A stretch of DNA of 64,000 bases from an uncultured Bacteroides sp. (GCA_947074205.1 CAMTOQ010000004.1:1-64000); one strand, 5' to 3'. Shown: positions 28,173 through 38,135, counted from the stretch's first letter. Translations and numbers: made by a program. The notes: a model not told the origin generated them from the letters alone.

Positions 28173-30188
28173 TTATTTCTGTTTTCTGAAGTTCTGTAAA
28201 CCAGTTTCGAGGAATTCGATATAATCAGGAATACTTTCATTGAACTTATATGCTTTTGTCAAAGGTAAACCTTCATCGTTCAGCAATACGTAGAATGGTT
28301 GCGCGCTATAGCCAAACTTAACGCTTTGCAAATAACTCCATTTATCGCCAATAGTACGTAGAATACGCTTCTTACCATTCTCAGTCACAGTTACAGGCTC
28401 GCTAAGTGGAGTCTTATTGTCCACATATAGAGTGATCAATACATAATCGTCATTTATCAATGAACGCACTTTAGTATCTGTCCATACAGACAACTCCATT
28501 TTACGGCAGTTGACACAACCATAACCAGTAAAGTCTAGCATAACAGGTTTATTGTGCTGGCGCGCATACTCCATACCCAAATCATAATCGTCGAATTTGG
28601 CATGCACCTCGTCGTTGTACAAATTCAAGTCTTGAGTAGACATAGGTGGCGAGAAAGCACTAACTGCCTTCAAAGGTGCACCCCATAGACCTGGTACCAT
28701 ATACACAGCGAAAGCAATTGAGATCAATGCCATAAAGAAACGAGTAACGCCTATCTTGGTATCATCATCGTCATGTTTAAATTTAAACTTACCCAAGAGA
28801 TAGAGACCCAAAAGAAGGAAAATAACAATCCACAAAGAAAGGAATACTTCACGGTCTAGAATTCTCCAGCCATAAGCTAAATCGGCTACTGAGAGGAATT
28901 TCAAAGCAAAAGCCAATTCGAGGAAGCCTAATGTTACTTTTACCACATTCATCCAGCCACCTGACTTTGGCATCGATTTGAGCCATGTGGGAAATAGGGC
29001 GAAGAGTGTAAAAGGAAGGGCCAAAGCAATGGCAAATCCAAGCATACCAATGGCGGGAGCAATGAGGTTACCTGTAGTGGACACCTGAACTAAAAGGAAG
29101 CCGATAATAGGACCTGTACAAGAGAATGACACCAATGACAAAGTAAAAGCCATCAAGAAAATACTCAAAAGCCCAGTTGTAGCCTCTGCCTTACTATCTA
29201 CTGCATTACTCCATTTAGAAGGTAGAGTGATTTCAAAAGCACCAAAGAAAGAAGCCGCAAAAACTATCAGCATCAAGAAAAAGAGAATGTTGAACACAGC
29301 ATTCGTAGAAAGTGCATTAAGTGCACTTGGACCAAATACAGCAGTAACAATAAGGCCAATTGCCACATAGATTACCACAATAGAAGCACCATAGGTCCAA
29401 GCATCACGAATACCCTTTTTCTTATCCTTAGTACGCTTCAGAAAGAAGCTAACAGTCATAGGAATAATAGGCCACACACAAGGTGTCATTAATGCAATTA
29501 GGCCACCTAAGAAACCTGTAAAGAAGATATAGATCCAAGAGCGATCAATCACTTGCTCATCACCAAACGCATGAAGTTCATCGACTACAGGACGCCATAG
29601 AACATCTGGTTCAAGAGCAGCACGCTCAACAGGAGAGACTTTTTCTACGGAAAATGCAGGAGAGATTTCTTCAGCAGAAGTTTCAACTGGTTCAGAAGCT
29701 ACCACAGCAGTTTTAGCAGGTGCAACAGCTGCTAAGTTAGTAGTACCATTAAACTCAAATTCCACATTAGTAGGTGGGAGGCAAGTTTCATCATTACAAA
29801 CCCCATATTGCAGATAACCTTGAATTGAGTACTTATTTGCAGTTAGTTTCAACTTTTGAACAAACTCAGCCTTATTTTCGAAATATCGCACTTGCATTCC
29901 AAAAAGATTGTCATATTTCGAGACTTCCTCACCTACTGGTTTTAAAGTTCCCACAAGTTCGACACCATCCATCTTATCAATGTTGAAAGAAGCAGATGTA
30001 GGACCACCATCGCCTAAGTCAGTAGAATAAAGATGCCAATCCGATTCAATAACAGCAGTGAAAACAATCTCAGCTTCATCGTCGGCAAGTTTTTTAAAGT
30101 CTGTTTTAAAAGAGACGGGATCAAATACTTGAGCCGAAACACAAAGAGAGAGTAATAGTAGTGTAAATAGAGAATAAATCTTTTTCAT
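28173..30188 (-). CDS. dsbD: DsbD-like thiol:disulfide interchange protein
   Basis: Moves electrons from cytoplasmic thioredoxin across the membrane to periplasmic disulfide partners. The 671-residue protein has a signal peptide (to VSAQ), a periplasmic DsbD-alpha-like domain (about 20-130), eight hydrophobic segments with the redox cysteines in TPCVWPIIPMT and SCTGPIIG, and a C-terminal thioredoxin-like domain with GYGCVNCRK. ATG at 30188 gives a clean signal peptide; a GTG at 30236 that overlaps the upstream gene is a less likely start. It follows the Dabb-domain gene by 44 nt. Confidence 0.9.
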   Translation of the reverse strand: MKKIYSLFTLLLLSLCVSAQVFDPVSFKTDFKKLADDEAEIVFTAVIESDWHLYSTDLGDGGPTSASFNIDKMDGVELVGTLKPVGEEVSKYDNLFGMQVRYFENKAEFVQKLKLTANKYSIQGYLQYGVCNDETCLPPTNVEFEFNGTTNLAAVAPAKTAVVASEPVETSAEEISPAFSVEKVSPVERAALEPDVLWRPVVDELHAFGDEQVIDRSWIYIFFTGFLGGLIALMTPCVWPIIPMTVSFFLKRTKDKKKGIRDAWTYGASIVVIYVAIGLIVTAVFGPSALNALSTNAVFNILFFLMLIVFAASFFGAFEITLPSKWSNAVDSKAEATTGLLSIFLMAFTLSLVSFSCTGPIIGFLLVQVSTTGNLIAPAIGMLGFAIALALPFTLFALFPTWLKSMPKSGGWMNVVKVTLGFLELAFALKFLSVADLAYGWRILDREVFLSLWIVIFLLLGLYLLGKFKFKHDDDDTKIGVTRFFMALISIAFAVYMVPGLWGAPLKAVSAFSPPMSTQDLNLYNDEVHAKFDDYDLGMEYARQHNKPVMLDFTGYGCVNCRKMELSVWTDTKVRSLINDDYVLITLYVDNKTPLSEPVTVTENGKKRILRTIGDKWSYLQSVKFGYSAQPFYVLLNDEGLPLTKAYKFNESIPDYIEFLETGLQNFRKQK

Positions 30189-30232
30189 TAGTAGCATAAA
30201 TGATATTGTAGTTTTAGTTAGAGCATTTATTG

Positions 30233-30532
30233 TCACACTTCGTAATCAACACAAGAGCGTTCAGATTTGACATCTGCTAGAATCTTTGCTGCTTCAACAT
30301 GTGCAGGATGTGTGGCATAACTCTTCAAATCTTCCAAAGAGTCGAACTCGCTATACAATGAAATGTGCCATGTTTCAGCGGGATTCATATTTAGGCCAAC
30401 TTCTATAGCGCGAATCATCGGAATCACAGTTGGAAGGGCTTCTATAGCAGCCTTAAACTCGTTCATCACACTCAATTTTTCTGCTTTGCCTACCTCTTCT
30501 TTTAGTTTAAAGAGTACAATATGCTTTATCAT
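30233..30532 (-). CDS. Dabb-domain (stress-responsive alpha/beta barrel) protein
   Basis: A 99-residue dimeric ferredoxin-like fold protein. The start MIKHIVLFKLK, a conserved His in the first strand, and WHISLYSEFDSLEDLKSYATHPAHVEAA are typical of the Dabb family. The biochemical role of bacterial members is mostly unknown. It is the first gene of a two-gene unit with the DsbD-like gene. Confidence 0.88.
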   Translation of the reverse strand: MIKHIVLFKLKEEVGKAEKLSVMNEFKAAIEALPTVIPMIRAIEVGLNMNPAETWHISLYSEFDSLEDLKSYATHPAHVEAAKILADVKSERSCVDYEV

Positions 30533-30578
30533 ACTTAGGTTATGTTATAAATGTTTGATAATATAGTTTAATAGGAAA

Positions 30579-30586
30579 CAAAAATA
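30579..30586 (-). promoter_or_regulatory. Promoter -7 element for the Dabb-dsbD unit
   Basis: Minus-strand TATTTTTG, an exact -7 match, about 42 nt of leader. In the 360-nt gap 30533-30892 the only other signal seen is the udk promoter; a 62-codon TTG-started frame there is not credible. Confidence 0.4.
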
Positions 30587-30819
30587 GAGCTTTTTACACT
30601 TATAATAAAAAGCATAGACAAATATTTATAGCTTATTGGCTACTTGTTGTCAAAAAGTAAAAGAGAAGAAGCAAACACTTATAAATCGATCAACAAAAAT
30701 GCTGTTAAAAAGGAATCTGTCAATAATTCAGGTATTCGGGCTCTAAACAATAAGTCCAGCAATTTATTGATTACTAATAAAATAACCCGTGCACTATTTT
30801 CTTTTGAAATAAAAAGAGC

Positions 30820-30827
30820 TATCTTTG
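30820..30827 (+). promoter_or_regulatory. Promoter -7 element for udk
   Basis: TATCTTTG, an exact match, followed by a leader of about 60 nt. Confidence 0.5.
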
Positions 30828-30892
30828 TATGAAGCGTAGTATGTGAACTATCGCCCTAATATATTTTTTCATTATATATAACTAATATTGCG

Positions 30893-31498
30893 ATGTTAAT
30901 TATAGGAATAGCAGGTGGTACTGGATCTGGAAAAACCACCGTAGTTAGAAAAATCGTTGAGAGCTTGCCTGCCAATGAGGTGGTTCTTTTACCACAAGAC
31001 TCGTATTATAAAGACAGTAGTCATGTACCTGTAGAAGAGCGTCAGAATATTAACTTCGACCACCCCGATGCTTTTGAATGGAGTCTTCTTTCCAAACATG
31101 TTGCAATGCTAAAAGAAGGGAAAAGCATTGAACAACCTACCTATTCTTACCTTACTTGTACTCGACAACCTGACACCATTCACATTGAGCCTAAAGAGGT
31201 CATCATCATTGAGGGAATTCTAGCTCTATGCGATCGTAAGCTTCGCAACATGATGGATTTGAAAGTATTTGTTGATGCAGATCCTGACGAACGCTTGATA
31301 CGTGTTATCCAACGTGATGTTGTGGAGAGAGGTAGAACTGCAGAGGCTGTTATGGATCGTTATACCAAGGTTCTGAAACCAATGCATCAACAGTTCATTG
31401 AGCCTTGCAAACGTTATGCCGATCTTATTGTTCCTGAAGGAGGTAACAACCAGGTAGCTATTGACATTCTTACTATGTATATCAAGAAACATCTTTAG
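30893..31498 (+). CDS. udk: Uridine kinase
   Basis: Phosphorylates uridine and cytidine in pyrimidine salvage. The 201-residue P-loop kinase shows GIAGGTGSGKTTV (5-17), the DSYYKD motif, NFDHPDAFEW, and EGILALCD. It is followed after 15 nt by the transglycosylase gene, probably in one transcript. Confidence 0.95.
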   Translation: MLIIGIAGGTGSGKTTVVRKIVESLPANEVVLLPQDSYYKDSSHVPVEERQNINFDHPDAFEWSLLSKHVAMLKEGKSIEQPTYSYLTCTRQPDTIHIEPKEVIIIEGILALCDRKLRNMMDLKVFVDADPDERLIRVIQRDVVERGRTAEAVMDRYTKVLKPMHQQFIEPCKRYADLIVPEGGNNQVAIDILTMYIKKHL

Positions 31499-31513
31499 AC
31501 ATTACATCCATAA

Positions 31514-32911
31514 ATGAAAGTACGCCTATTGCAAAAGCTATCCTTTTGGGTAGCTTTGCTTCTACTCACATCAAGTTGCCACAAAAGAGCCGTTGAACAA
31601 ACTACCATCGAGACTATTACACTCGATGAGTTAAAAGAAAACGGCGAACTAGTCGTACTCACACTTTCCGGATCAACTTCATACTTTATTTATCGTGGCA
31701 ATGAAATGGGCTACCAGTACGAACTCAGCAAACAGTTTGCAGAACACTTGGGTTTGAACCTACGTATTGAACTGGCGAGAAGTGTGCCCGAACTTGTTGA
31801 CAAGCTATTGGTCGGCGAAGGCGACATCATAGCCTATAACTTACCCGTAACTCGTGAGCTACGTGACAGCTTGATTTACTGCGGCGAGTCTTTCGTTACC
31901 CATCAAGTATTGGTTCAACGCAGCAATAGCACTATCCGTCCATTGCGAAGTGTCACTGAACTTATTGGGAAAGATGTATATGTAAAACCCGGTAAATATT
32001 ACGACCGGATGGTGAATCTCAACAATGAACTCGGAGGAGGAATCAATATACATAAAGTCAACAACGACAGTATAACTGTGGAAGATCTTATTACACAAGT
32101 AGCCGAAGGCTCAATCCCCTACACAGTGGCCGACAACGATCTAGCCCTACTAAACACCACCTATTTCCCCAATCTAAACGTAAAGCTCAAAGTAAGTTAC
32201 GATCAACGCGCTTCTTGGGCTACCAGGAAAGACATGCTGGAGTTAGCAGAGGCAGCCGACAAATGGCACGAAGAGAATGTCACCTCTCCGCAATATAAAG
32301 CTAGCACTAAACGCTATTTTGAGAGTAGTAAAGCCATAACCCACCCCACTATTCTCTCGTTGCGTGAAGGGAAAATATCTCGCTACGATACGCTATTTAA
32401 GAAATATGCAAAAGAGATTGATTGGGATTGGAGACTACTTGCCTCACTAGCTTATACAGAATCCAATTTCGATACAGCGGTGGTATCTTGGGCCGGCGCC
32501 AAGGGTTTAATGCAACTAATGCCACGCACAGCGACAGCGTTCGGTGTACCCCAAGGCAAAGAATTCAATCCAGAAGAGAGCGTAAAGGCAGCTGTAAAAT
32601 ATATAGCCGATGTAAACAAAAGTCTTCGCAGCGTATCCGACCCTCAGGAACGACTTTACTTTGTTCTTGCTGCCTACAATGCGGGGCTGGGGCACATCTA
32701 TGACGCTATAGCTTTGGCTAATAAATATGGAAAAGACAAGACACGCTGGTACGACAATGTGGAGAACTTCATCTTACTAAAAAGCAATGAGGAATATTTC
32801 ACCGACTCTGTTTGTCGCAACGGCTACTTCCGTGGTGTAGAAACACACAATTTCGTTCGTGAAATCATGAACCGTTACGAAGTGTACAAACAAAAAATTC
32901 CGGCAGAGTAG
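31514..32911 (+). CDS. mltF: MltF-like membrane-bound lytic transglycosylase
   Basis: Cleaves peptidoglycan glycan strands. The 465-residue lipoprotein (lipobox TSSC, Cys22) has an N-terminal solute-binding-protein family 3 domain (about 40-270) and a C-terminal SLT lysozyme-like domain with catalytic Glu316 in AYTESNFD, followed by GAKGLMQLMPRTA and the AAYNAGLGH segment. This two-domain order is that of E. coli MltF. The terminator stem starts inside the last codons. Confidence 0.92.
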   Translation: MKVRLLQKLSFWVALLLLTSSCHKRAVEQTTIETITLDELKENGELVVLTLSGSTSYFIYRGNEMGYQYELSKQFAEHLGLNLRIELARSVPELVDKLLVGEGDIIAYNLPVTRELRDSLIYCGESFVTHQVLVQRSNSTIRPLRSVTELIGKDVYVKPGKYYDRMVNLNNELGGGINIHKVNNDSITVEDLITQVAEGSIPYTVADNDLALLNTTYFPNLNVKLKVSYDQRASWATRKDMLELAEAADKWHEENVTSPQYKASTKRYFESSKAITHPTILSLREGKISRYDTLFKKYAKEIDWDWRLLASLAYTESNFDTAVVSWAGAKGLMQLMPRTATAFGVPQGKEFNPEESVKAAVKYIADVNKSLRSVSDPQERLYFVLAAYNAGLGHIYDAIALANKYGKDKTRWYDNVENFILLKSNEEYFTDSVCRNGYFRGVETHNFVREIMNRYEVYKQKIPAE

Positions 32912-32942
32912 CTTAGCACTTGCCGGAATATTTTCTATTTTT
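32897..32942 (+). terminator. Terminator overlapping the mltF stop codon
   Basis: ATTCCGGCA (32897-32905) pairs with TGCCGGAAT (32921-32929) over a 15-nt loop that contains the stop codon; ATTTTCTATTTTTCT follows. Confidence 0.7.
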
Positions 32943-32949
32943 CTATCCC

Positions 32950-35697
32950 TTAAAAGAGATTCAATTTCTTCTGCTGGGCCTCTTCTAGCGAAACAGTCTC
33001 ACGCTTTAGCACATTACTCTTCGAACGCAACTCGTCGTATGTTGCATTAATCTCGTTCACATACTCATCGCGCATCTTTGCATTGAGAAGACGGGCAGCA
33101 ACACCGGCATTCTGCGAAGCATCTTTAAGATGTATCACCGGCGCATTATATACAGGAGCTATCTTCAAAGCTGTATGCAAGTTTGAGGTAGTTGCACCGC
33201 CAATAAGCAGAGGTACTTTCAAGCCAGCTTTTTCCATTTCGGAAGCTACATGCACCATCTCTTCTAGCGAAGGAGTGATCAATCCGCTAAGCCCCACAAT
33301 ATCCACTTTCTCTTCGATAGCACGCTGCACAATAACTTCGGCAGGAACCATTACACCCAGGTCTACTATCTCATAGCCGTTGCAAGCCATCACCACCGAT
33401 ACGATATTCTTACCGATGTCATGTACATCACCTTTTACAGTTGCCACTAGCACTTTGCCAGCTGACGCAGTACCTTCTTGCTTCTCAGCCTCAATAACAG
33501 GCTGCAAAATAGCCACCGCTTTCTTCATGGTGCGAGCCGTCTTTACTACTTGAGGAAGAAACATCTTTCCGGCACCAAATAGCTCACCCACATAGTTCAT
33601 CCCACTCATCAATGGACCTTCGATTATATCTACGGCCTTGGGATATTTTGCTAATGCTTCAGCCAAGTCTTCTTCTAGGTGATCTCCGTTACCTTTTACC
33701 AAAGCATACTTTAATCGTTCCTCCAAAGACTCGTCGCGCCACGCATCATGACGCACAGTAGCCGTCTTTACATCTGCGGCATTTAACTTTAGTTTCTCAG
33801 CCAGTTCTATCAATCTTTCGGCAGCTTCAGGATGACGGTTCAGCACCACATCTTCTAAACAAACAAGCACATCGGAAGGAATATCTGTATAGAGCACAGC
33901 AGTTGCAGGGTTTACGATACCCATATCCATGCCCGCCTGTATAGCATAGTATAAAAACACGGCATGCATCGCCTCACGGATATAGTTGTTGCCACGAAAC
34001 GAGAACGAAAGATTGCTAACACCACCGCTTACGTGAGCACCGGGAAGATTTTGACGAATCCAACGAGTTGCCTCGATAAAATCTACCGCATAGTTATTGT
34101 GTTCTTCGATACCAGTAGCTATTGAAAGCACATTTGGATCGAAAATAATATCATTAGGATTAAAATTGGCTTTATCAACCAACAAGCGATAAGCGCGTTG
34201 GCACACTTCAATCTTACGAGCAGCAGTATCGGCCTGACCCTTCTCATCGAAGGCCATCACTACCACAGCAGCACCATAGCGTTTAATCAATCGGGCACGA
34301 TTTAGGAATGCTTCCTCCCCTTCCTTTAAGGATATAGAATTGACCACCGCTTTACCTTGCAGGCACTTAAGCCCGGCCTCAATTACCTCCCATTTGGAAG
34401 AGTCAATCATCACAGGCACACGGGCAATCTCGGGCTCTGAGGATATCAAGTTCAAGAAGGTTACCATCTCTTGCTCTGTATCAAGCAAACCATCATCCAT
34501 ATTTACATCGACGATCAATGCACCATCTTCCACTTGTTGACGGGCGATGGAGAGTGCCTCATCGTATTTTTTCTCATTAATGAGACGCAAGAACTTGCGT
34601 GAACCGGCCACGTTGCAGCGCTCGCCAATGTTCACAAAGTTATTCTCGGGCTTCACTTCCAAAAGTTCTAGCCCAGAAAGCCACATATAGTTAGGAGCAG
34701 CTACCGGCACATGCGGTTGAGCGCCTTCAACTAGAGCGCTATACTCTGCAATATAGGCATCGGTAGTGCCACAGCAACCACCAATAATGTTGACCAATCC
34801 CTCTGAGATATACTCTTTAACCTCCACAGCCATTTCGGCAGGAGTCTGATCGTATGATCCCAAACTATTGGGAAGACCGGCATTAGGATAAACACTTATA
34901 TAATAGGGAGCTCGTTGAGCTAACTGTTGCAAGAAAGGTTTCATTTGGCGAGCACCAAACGAGCAGTTTAGACCGATAGAGAAGATAGGAGCATGTTGCA
35001 CTGAAGCCAAGAAAGCATCGAGAGTTTGTCCAGACAATGTTCTACCGCCAGAATCGGAGATAGTAATAGAAAGCATGATTGGGACAGAGATAGCTGTTGT
35101 TTGCATGGCAAACTCAGCAGCCACCAATGCAGCTTTAGCGTTGAGCGTATCGAAAATTGTCTCTATAAGCAGCGCATCTACTCCACCTTCGAGCAATGCT
35201 TCCATTTGTTCCTGATAGGACTGCACCAACTCATCAAACGACAGAGCGCGATAAGCAGGATTGTTCACATCCGGACTCATAGAACATGTTTTATTGGTAG
35301 GTCCGATAGAGCCAACCACGAAACGCGGTTTATCGGGAGTGAGAGCAGTAAACTCATCGGCCACTTCACGTGCCAGTTTAACCGCCGCCAAGTTCATTTC
35401 GCGTACATACTCTTCTACGTGATAGTCGGCCATTGCTACGGTAGTAGAGCTGAAAGTATTAGTCTCAATAATGTCGGCACCCGCCTCTAGGTATTTGCGG
35501 TGAATGCCTTGTATAACGTCGGGGCGAGTCAAGCACAACAAGTCATTGTTGCCCTTCATCAAACCCGGAATATCCTTAAATCGTTCGCCACGAAAATCAG
35601 CTTCGTCAAGCTTATATTGCTGAATCATTGTACCCATTGCTCCATCTAGGATAAGGATACGTTGAGCTATCAGCTGCTCAATCGTCTTCTTACTCAT
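32950..35697 (-). CDS. metH: Cobalamin-dependent methionine synthase lacking the reactivation domain
   Basis: Methylates homocysteine from methyltetrahydrofolate via methylcobalamin. The 915 residues cover the homocysteine barrel (about 1-315, zinc cysteines in LNCSFG and GGCCGTT), the pterin barrel (about 350-620), the cap (about 640-735) and the B12 domain with the cobalt-ligand His759 in DVHDIGKN. The protein ends soon after the B12 domain, with no AdoMet-binding reactivation domain (E. coli MetH has about 1,227 residues), so a separate reactivator must exist if the family chemistry holds. 3 nt downstream of smpB; no cobalamin riboswitch was visible at its start because it is inside an operon. 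Confidence 0.94.
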   Translation of the reverse strand: MSKKTIEQLIAQRILILDGAMGTMIQQYKLDEADFRGERFKDIPGLMKGNNDLLCLTRPDVIQGIHRKYLEAGADIIETNTFSSTTVAMADYHVEEYVREMNLAAVKLAREVADEFTALTPDKPRFVVGSIGPTNKTCSMSPDVNNPAYRALSFDELVQSYQEQMEALLEGGVDALLIETIFDTLNAKAALVAAEFAMQTTAISVPIMLSITISDSGGRTLSGQTLDAFLASVQHAPIFSIGLNCSFGARQMKPFLQQLAQRAPYYISVYPNAGLPNSLGSYDQTPAEMAVEVKEYISEGLVNIIGGCCGTTDAYIAEYSALVEGAQPHVPVAAPNYMWLSGLELLEVKPENNFVNIGERCNVAGSRKFLRLINEKKYDEALSIARQQVEDGALIVDVNMDDGLLDTEQEMVTFLNLISSEPEIARVPVMIDSSKWEVIEAGLKCLQGKAVVNSISLKEGEEAFLNRARLIKRYGAAVVVMAFDEKGQADTAARKIEVCQRAYRLLVDKANFNPNDIIFDPNVLSIATGIEEHNNYAVDFIEATRWIRQNLPGAHVSGGVSNLSFSFRGNNYIREAMHAVFLYYAIQAGMDMGIVNPATAVLYTDIPSDVLVCLEDVVLNRHPEAAERLIELAEKLKLNAADVKTATVRHDAWRDESLEERLKYALVKGNGDHLEEDLAEALAKYPKAVDIIEGPLMSGMNYVGELFGAGKMFLPQVVKTARTMKKAVAILQPVIEAEKQEGTASAGKVLVATVKGDVHDIGKNIVSVVMACNGYEIVDLGVMVPAEVIVQRAIEEKVDIVGLSGLITPSLEEMVHVASEMEKAGLKVPLLIGGATTSNLHTALKIAPVYNAPVIHLKDASQNAGVAARLLNAKMRDEYVNEINATYDELRSKSNVLKRETVSLEEAQQKKLNLF

Positions 35698-35700
35698 AAG

Positions 35701-36153
35701 TTATCTTTTAAACATACGATCCATATCACGTCGATCGTCTTTAGCTTTTATCGATTCGCGCTTGTCATATTGCTTCTTGCCACGAGCCAAAGCTATAACA
35801 AGTTTTGCAAGTCCTTTTTCATTTATAAAAAGACGCACAGGCACAATGGTGAAACCTGCATCTTTAAGATTACGTTCCAACTTGTTCAACTCCTTTTTAC
35901 TAAGCAGCAATTTACGGTCACGACGTGCTGCATGATTGTTGTACGAGCCATAGAAATACTCGGCAATATGCATATTCTTCACCCACAGTTCACCCTTGGC
36001 AAAATAGCAATAGGTATCTACAAGACTAGCTTTGCCTAAGCGGATTGATTTAATTTCTGTACCGGTGAGCACAATACCCGCGGTGTAGGTATCCACCAAT
36101 TCATAGTCGAACGTGGCACGCTTATTTTTTATATTGACAGGAGTTGGTTTCAT
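35701..36153 (-). CDS. smpB: SsrA-binding protein
   Basis: Binds tmRNA and delivers it to stalled ribosomes. The 150-residue protein has the OB-fold start [35 protein letters not shown], and the basic C-terminal tail [18 protein letters not shown] that enters the mRNA channel. ATG at 36153 (MKPTPVNI) lies 5 nt after the upstream stop; the longer frame would overlap that gene. tmRNA itself is not in this window. Confidence 0.96.
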   Translation of the reverse strand: MKPTPVNIKNKRATFDYELVDTYTAGIVLTGTEIKSIRLGKASLVDTYCYFAKGELWVKNMHIAEYFYGSYNNHAARRDRKLLLSKKELNKLERNLKDAGFTIVPVRLFINEKGLAKLVIALARGKKQYDKRESIKAKDDRRDMDRMFKR

Positions 36154-36158
36154 ATCGG

Positions 36159-36734
36159 TCAATTCAATAAAGAGGTTAGTCTGCCAAACACAAATTGAAT
36201 GAAGGCAGGACATACTAATAACAATAATGAGGTAAAAATGGTGAAGCGAAAACGATTATTTTCGTCGACTCCAAACATGATGGGTACCCCTTCCCACACT
36301 AAATAGAACACATAAAACTGAATCATCCACCCTATCACAATCAGATCGGGAAAGATTCCGGTAACCGTATGTATCAAGAATGTCACCACCATGGCATAGC
36401 CTGCAAACTGTCGTGCCAGCACAATATCATTGGGACCATGAAGCATACGTACGCGCAATTCATTGATTGCATAAGCCGACAAAAAGCAGCCACCAAAAAG
36501 AGATACTGCCACTTCGCAGCAGTCAGTCATAGCCAACTGGTAGCTCAAGGCATCACCCCACCCATTTGTAATAAGCGAACCAATAAAAACAGCAAATGCG
36601 CATAAACCAATCATAGGATAGACGAAGGTTGCAAATACCCTTTGTCTATCCTGTTCTAATGAAATTTCCTCCCATGCCTTAGCCGGGGAGGAAATCAAGA
36701 TCTTTATGGTCTGAAATAAATCTCTGTAATTCAA
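36159..36734 (-). CDS. Yip1-domain membrane protein
   Basis: 191 residues with a short cytoplasmic N-terminus ([24 protein letters not shown]) and about five hydrophobic segments, the layout of the bacterial Yip1-domain family. The function of bacterial members is unknown. It sits 3 nt after the NigD-like gene and 5 nt before smpB. Confidence 0.75.
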   Translation of the reverse strand: MNYRDLFQTIKILISSPAKAWEEISLEQDRQRVFATFVYPMIGLCAFAVFIGSLITNGWGDALSYQLAMTDCCEVAVSLFGGCFLSAYAINELRVRMLHGPNDIVLARQFAGYAMVVTFLIHTVTGIFPDLIVIGWMIQFYVFYLVWEGVPIMFGVDENNRFRFTIFTSLLLLVCPAFIQFVFGRLTSLLN

Positions 36735-36737
36735 ATT

Positions 36738-37553
36738 TTATTCATTTTCTTGGAATGGTTTATACACAAGAGAGTACACTTTTTTCTCTGTGTTATTTCC
36801 TTCCAATTCATTAGTATATGTATTCAGATCCACCTCTACTTCGATAGTAAAAGATTGACTTGCCTCAGAAGCTGTAGGAAGATAGTTCTGAATATCAAAC
36901 GACTTATAGTACACATAAGGAAGGCCTACATTGAAAGCACCTCTAGAGGTAGTGTAAACACCATTTGCTTCAGGAATTCCAGAGTGGCGAAGTTTGAACT
37001 TCACTTTACCATCTTCTTGTTCATCAACAATATGAACCAAAGTAAAATAGTGCTGCTTAGCATTGAAAAGGTAGTTGACACCTGTAAATAAGTAACGACC
37101 AGCAATTAAAGAAATCGGTTGCGTACCTTTTCCTGTCACTACATCATCCAAGCCCATAATAGGAGCAGTAGACACTGAGTCGTTAGAGGCACCGGCCGTC
37201 ATAACATACTCCACGCCAGCATCCAAAGAAATTGCATATCTTAATTGAGCGTTGTTAAGTTTACCTGTAACACTCATATTCTCATTACCTTCTTCCGCAT
37301 ATTCGTATACTACATAAGCTACATTTGTTTTATTAGGGTCGAATTTCATGCTCGATTTTACAGACTCCAATGAACTTGTAGTAGGATAAACCTGTAAGCC
37401 ACCGAAATCTTTGAAATGTGTTGTGCCCATCCAACTAATAACCTCAATAGGTCCACCCCACTGTGGAGTGTAGTTAGTTTCGCCCATACAAGAAGTCAGT
37501 CCAAGGCCCAAAATCAAGGTGAGGGCCGCCACCATAGCATTAAACTTTTTCAT
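36738..37553 (-). CDS. NigD-like secreted lipoprotein
   Basis: A 271-residue predicted lipoprotein (lipobox LTSC, Cys22) with an all-beta pattern: an OB-like first half (about 30-130) and a second beta-sandwich (about 140-265). The organisation resembles the NigD-like proteins abundant in Bacteroidales, whose exact role is unsettled. First gene of a unit with the Yip1, smpB and metH genes. Confidence 0.6.
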   Translation of the reverse strand: MKKFNAMVAALTLILGLGLTSCMGETNYTPQWGGPIEVISWMGTTHFKDFGGLQVYPTTSSLESVKSSMKFDPNKTNVAYVVYEYAEEGNENMSVTGKLNNAQLRYAISLDAGVEYVMTAGASNDSVSTAPIMGLDDVVTGKGTQPISLIAGRYLFTGVNYLFNAKQHYFTLVHIVDEQEDGKVKFKLRHSGIPEANGVYTTSRGAFNVGLPYVYYKSFDIQNYLPTASEASQSFTIEVEVDLNTYTNELEGNNTEKKVYSLVYKPFQENE

Positions 37554-37573
37554 AAAATTAATTTAGCGTGTTG

Positions 37574-37581
37574 CAAAGATA
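37574..37581 (-). promoter_or_regulatory. Promoter -7 element for the NigD-like/smpB/metH unit
   Basis: Minus-strand TATCTTTG; the predicted leader is about 17 nt. Confidence 0.5.
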
Positions 37582-37634
37582 AATGTTTTTTGTTTTAATA
37601 TGTAAATGCCGTGTCGCAAAAAATACTGCATACG

Positions 37635-38135
37635 CTACTCTACAATTTTTGCAAAAAGTTCGATATGCTCATCCACATATCGCGCTATCCTTTCGGTAGT
37701 ATCTTCTTCCATCTGAAAGAAAGCTTCCTCTAAGTCATCGAAAGCCTCGTATTGCTCGTACATAGCCATAAATTCCTCATCATCACGCTCGCGCTGCAAA
37801 TCTTCCTTATTGGCATCGTATAGTTTTTTAGCTTTATATACCAATTTAGAGAAATCTTCGGCACCCCACAAGCGCATTACCTTAGCAAAGGGATTATCGA
37901 ATATATATCCGCCATACCCATTCTGAATTAACTGAATGAAACCACCCGACATCACTTCATCGCGAAAGATGCGGTAGGCCAACAGCGAGTGTTGCTCGCC
38001 CGTCAAGCTACCCATGGTCTCTGCCGTCCACTCATCACCGATAGTTTCAAGGTATTTGTCGGTAAACACATTGATGAAACCATCCATTCCTTCGGCTGCG
38101 CCAGCTTGCAAAGCGGCATCTTTTATCTCTATCAT
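37635..38135 (-). CDS. DMP19/DUF4375-family protein
   Basis: A 166-residue acidic, helical cytoplasmic protein. The central part (FRDEVMSGGFIQLIQNGYG, then FAKVMRLWGAEDFSKLV) has the SGGF-Q-x-N-G pattern of the DMP19/DUF4375 family, named after a DNA-mimic protein. Whether this member mimics DNA is unknown; its C-terminal third is strongly acidic (KEDLQRERDDEEFMAMYEQ), which would be compatible. A near-consensus minus-strand box TATCTTCG lies at 38161-38168. Confidence 0.7.
   Translation of the reverse strand: MIEIKDAALQAGAAEGMDGFINVFTDKYLETIGDEWTAETMGSLTGEQHSLLAYRIFRDEVMSGGFIQLIQNGYGGYIFDNPFAKVMRLWGAEDFSKLVYKAKKLYDANKEDLQRERDDEEFMAMYEQYEAFDDLEEAFFQMEEDTTERIARYVDEHIELFAKIVE

Noticed and set aside
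30189..30236. GTG start for the DsbD-like gene overlapping the Dabb stop
   Set aside because: It adds polar residues before a clean signal peptide that begins at ATG 30188; kept only as an alternative.
30644..30832. 62-codon plus-strand frame before udk
   Set aside because: TTG start, Lys/Asn/Ser-rich low-complexity translation, and it runs over the udk promoter.
35026..35490. 154-codon frame antisense to metH
   Set aside because: Lies wholly inside the conserved homocysteine-binding domain on the other strand, with composition typical of antisense shadows.
32943..36158. Cobalamin riboswitch for metH
   Set aside because: metH starts 3 nt after smpB inside an operon, leaving no room for a leader; none was recognised at the operon start either.
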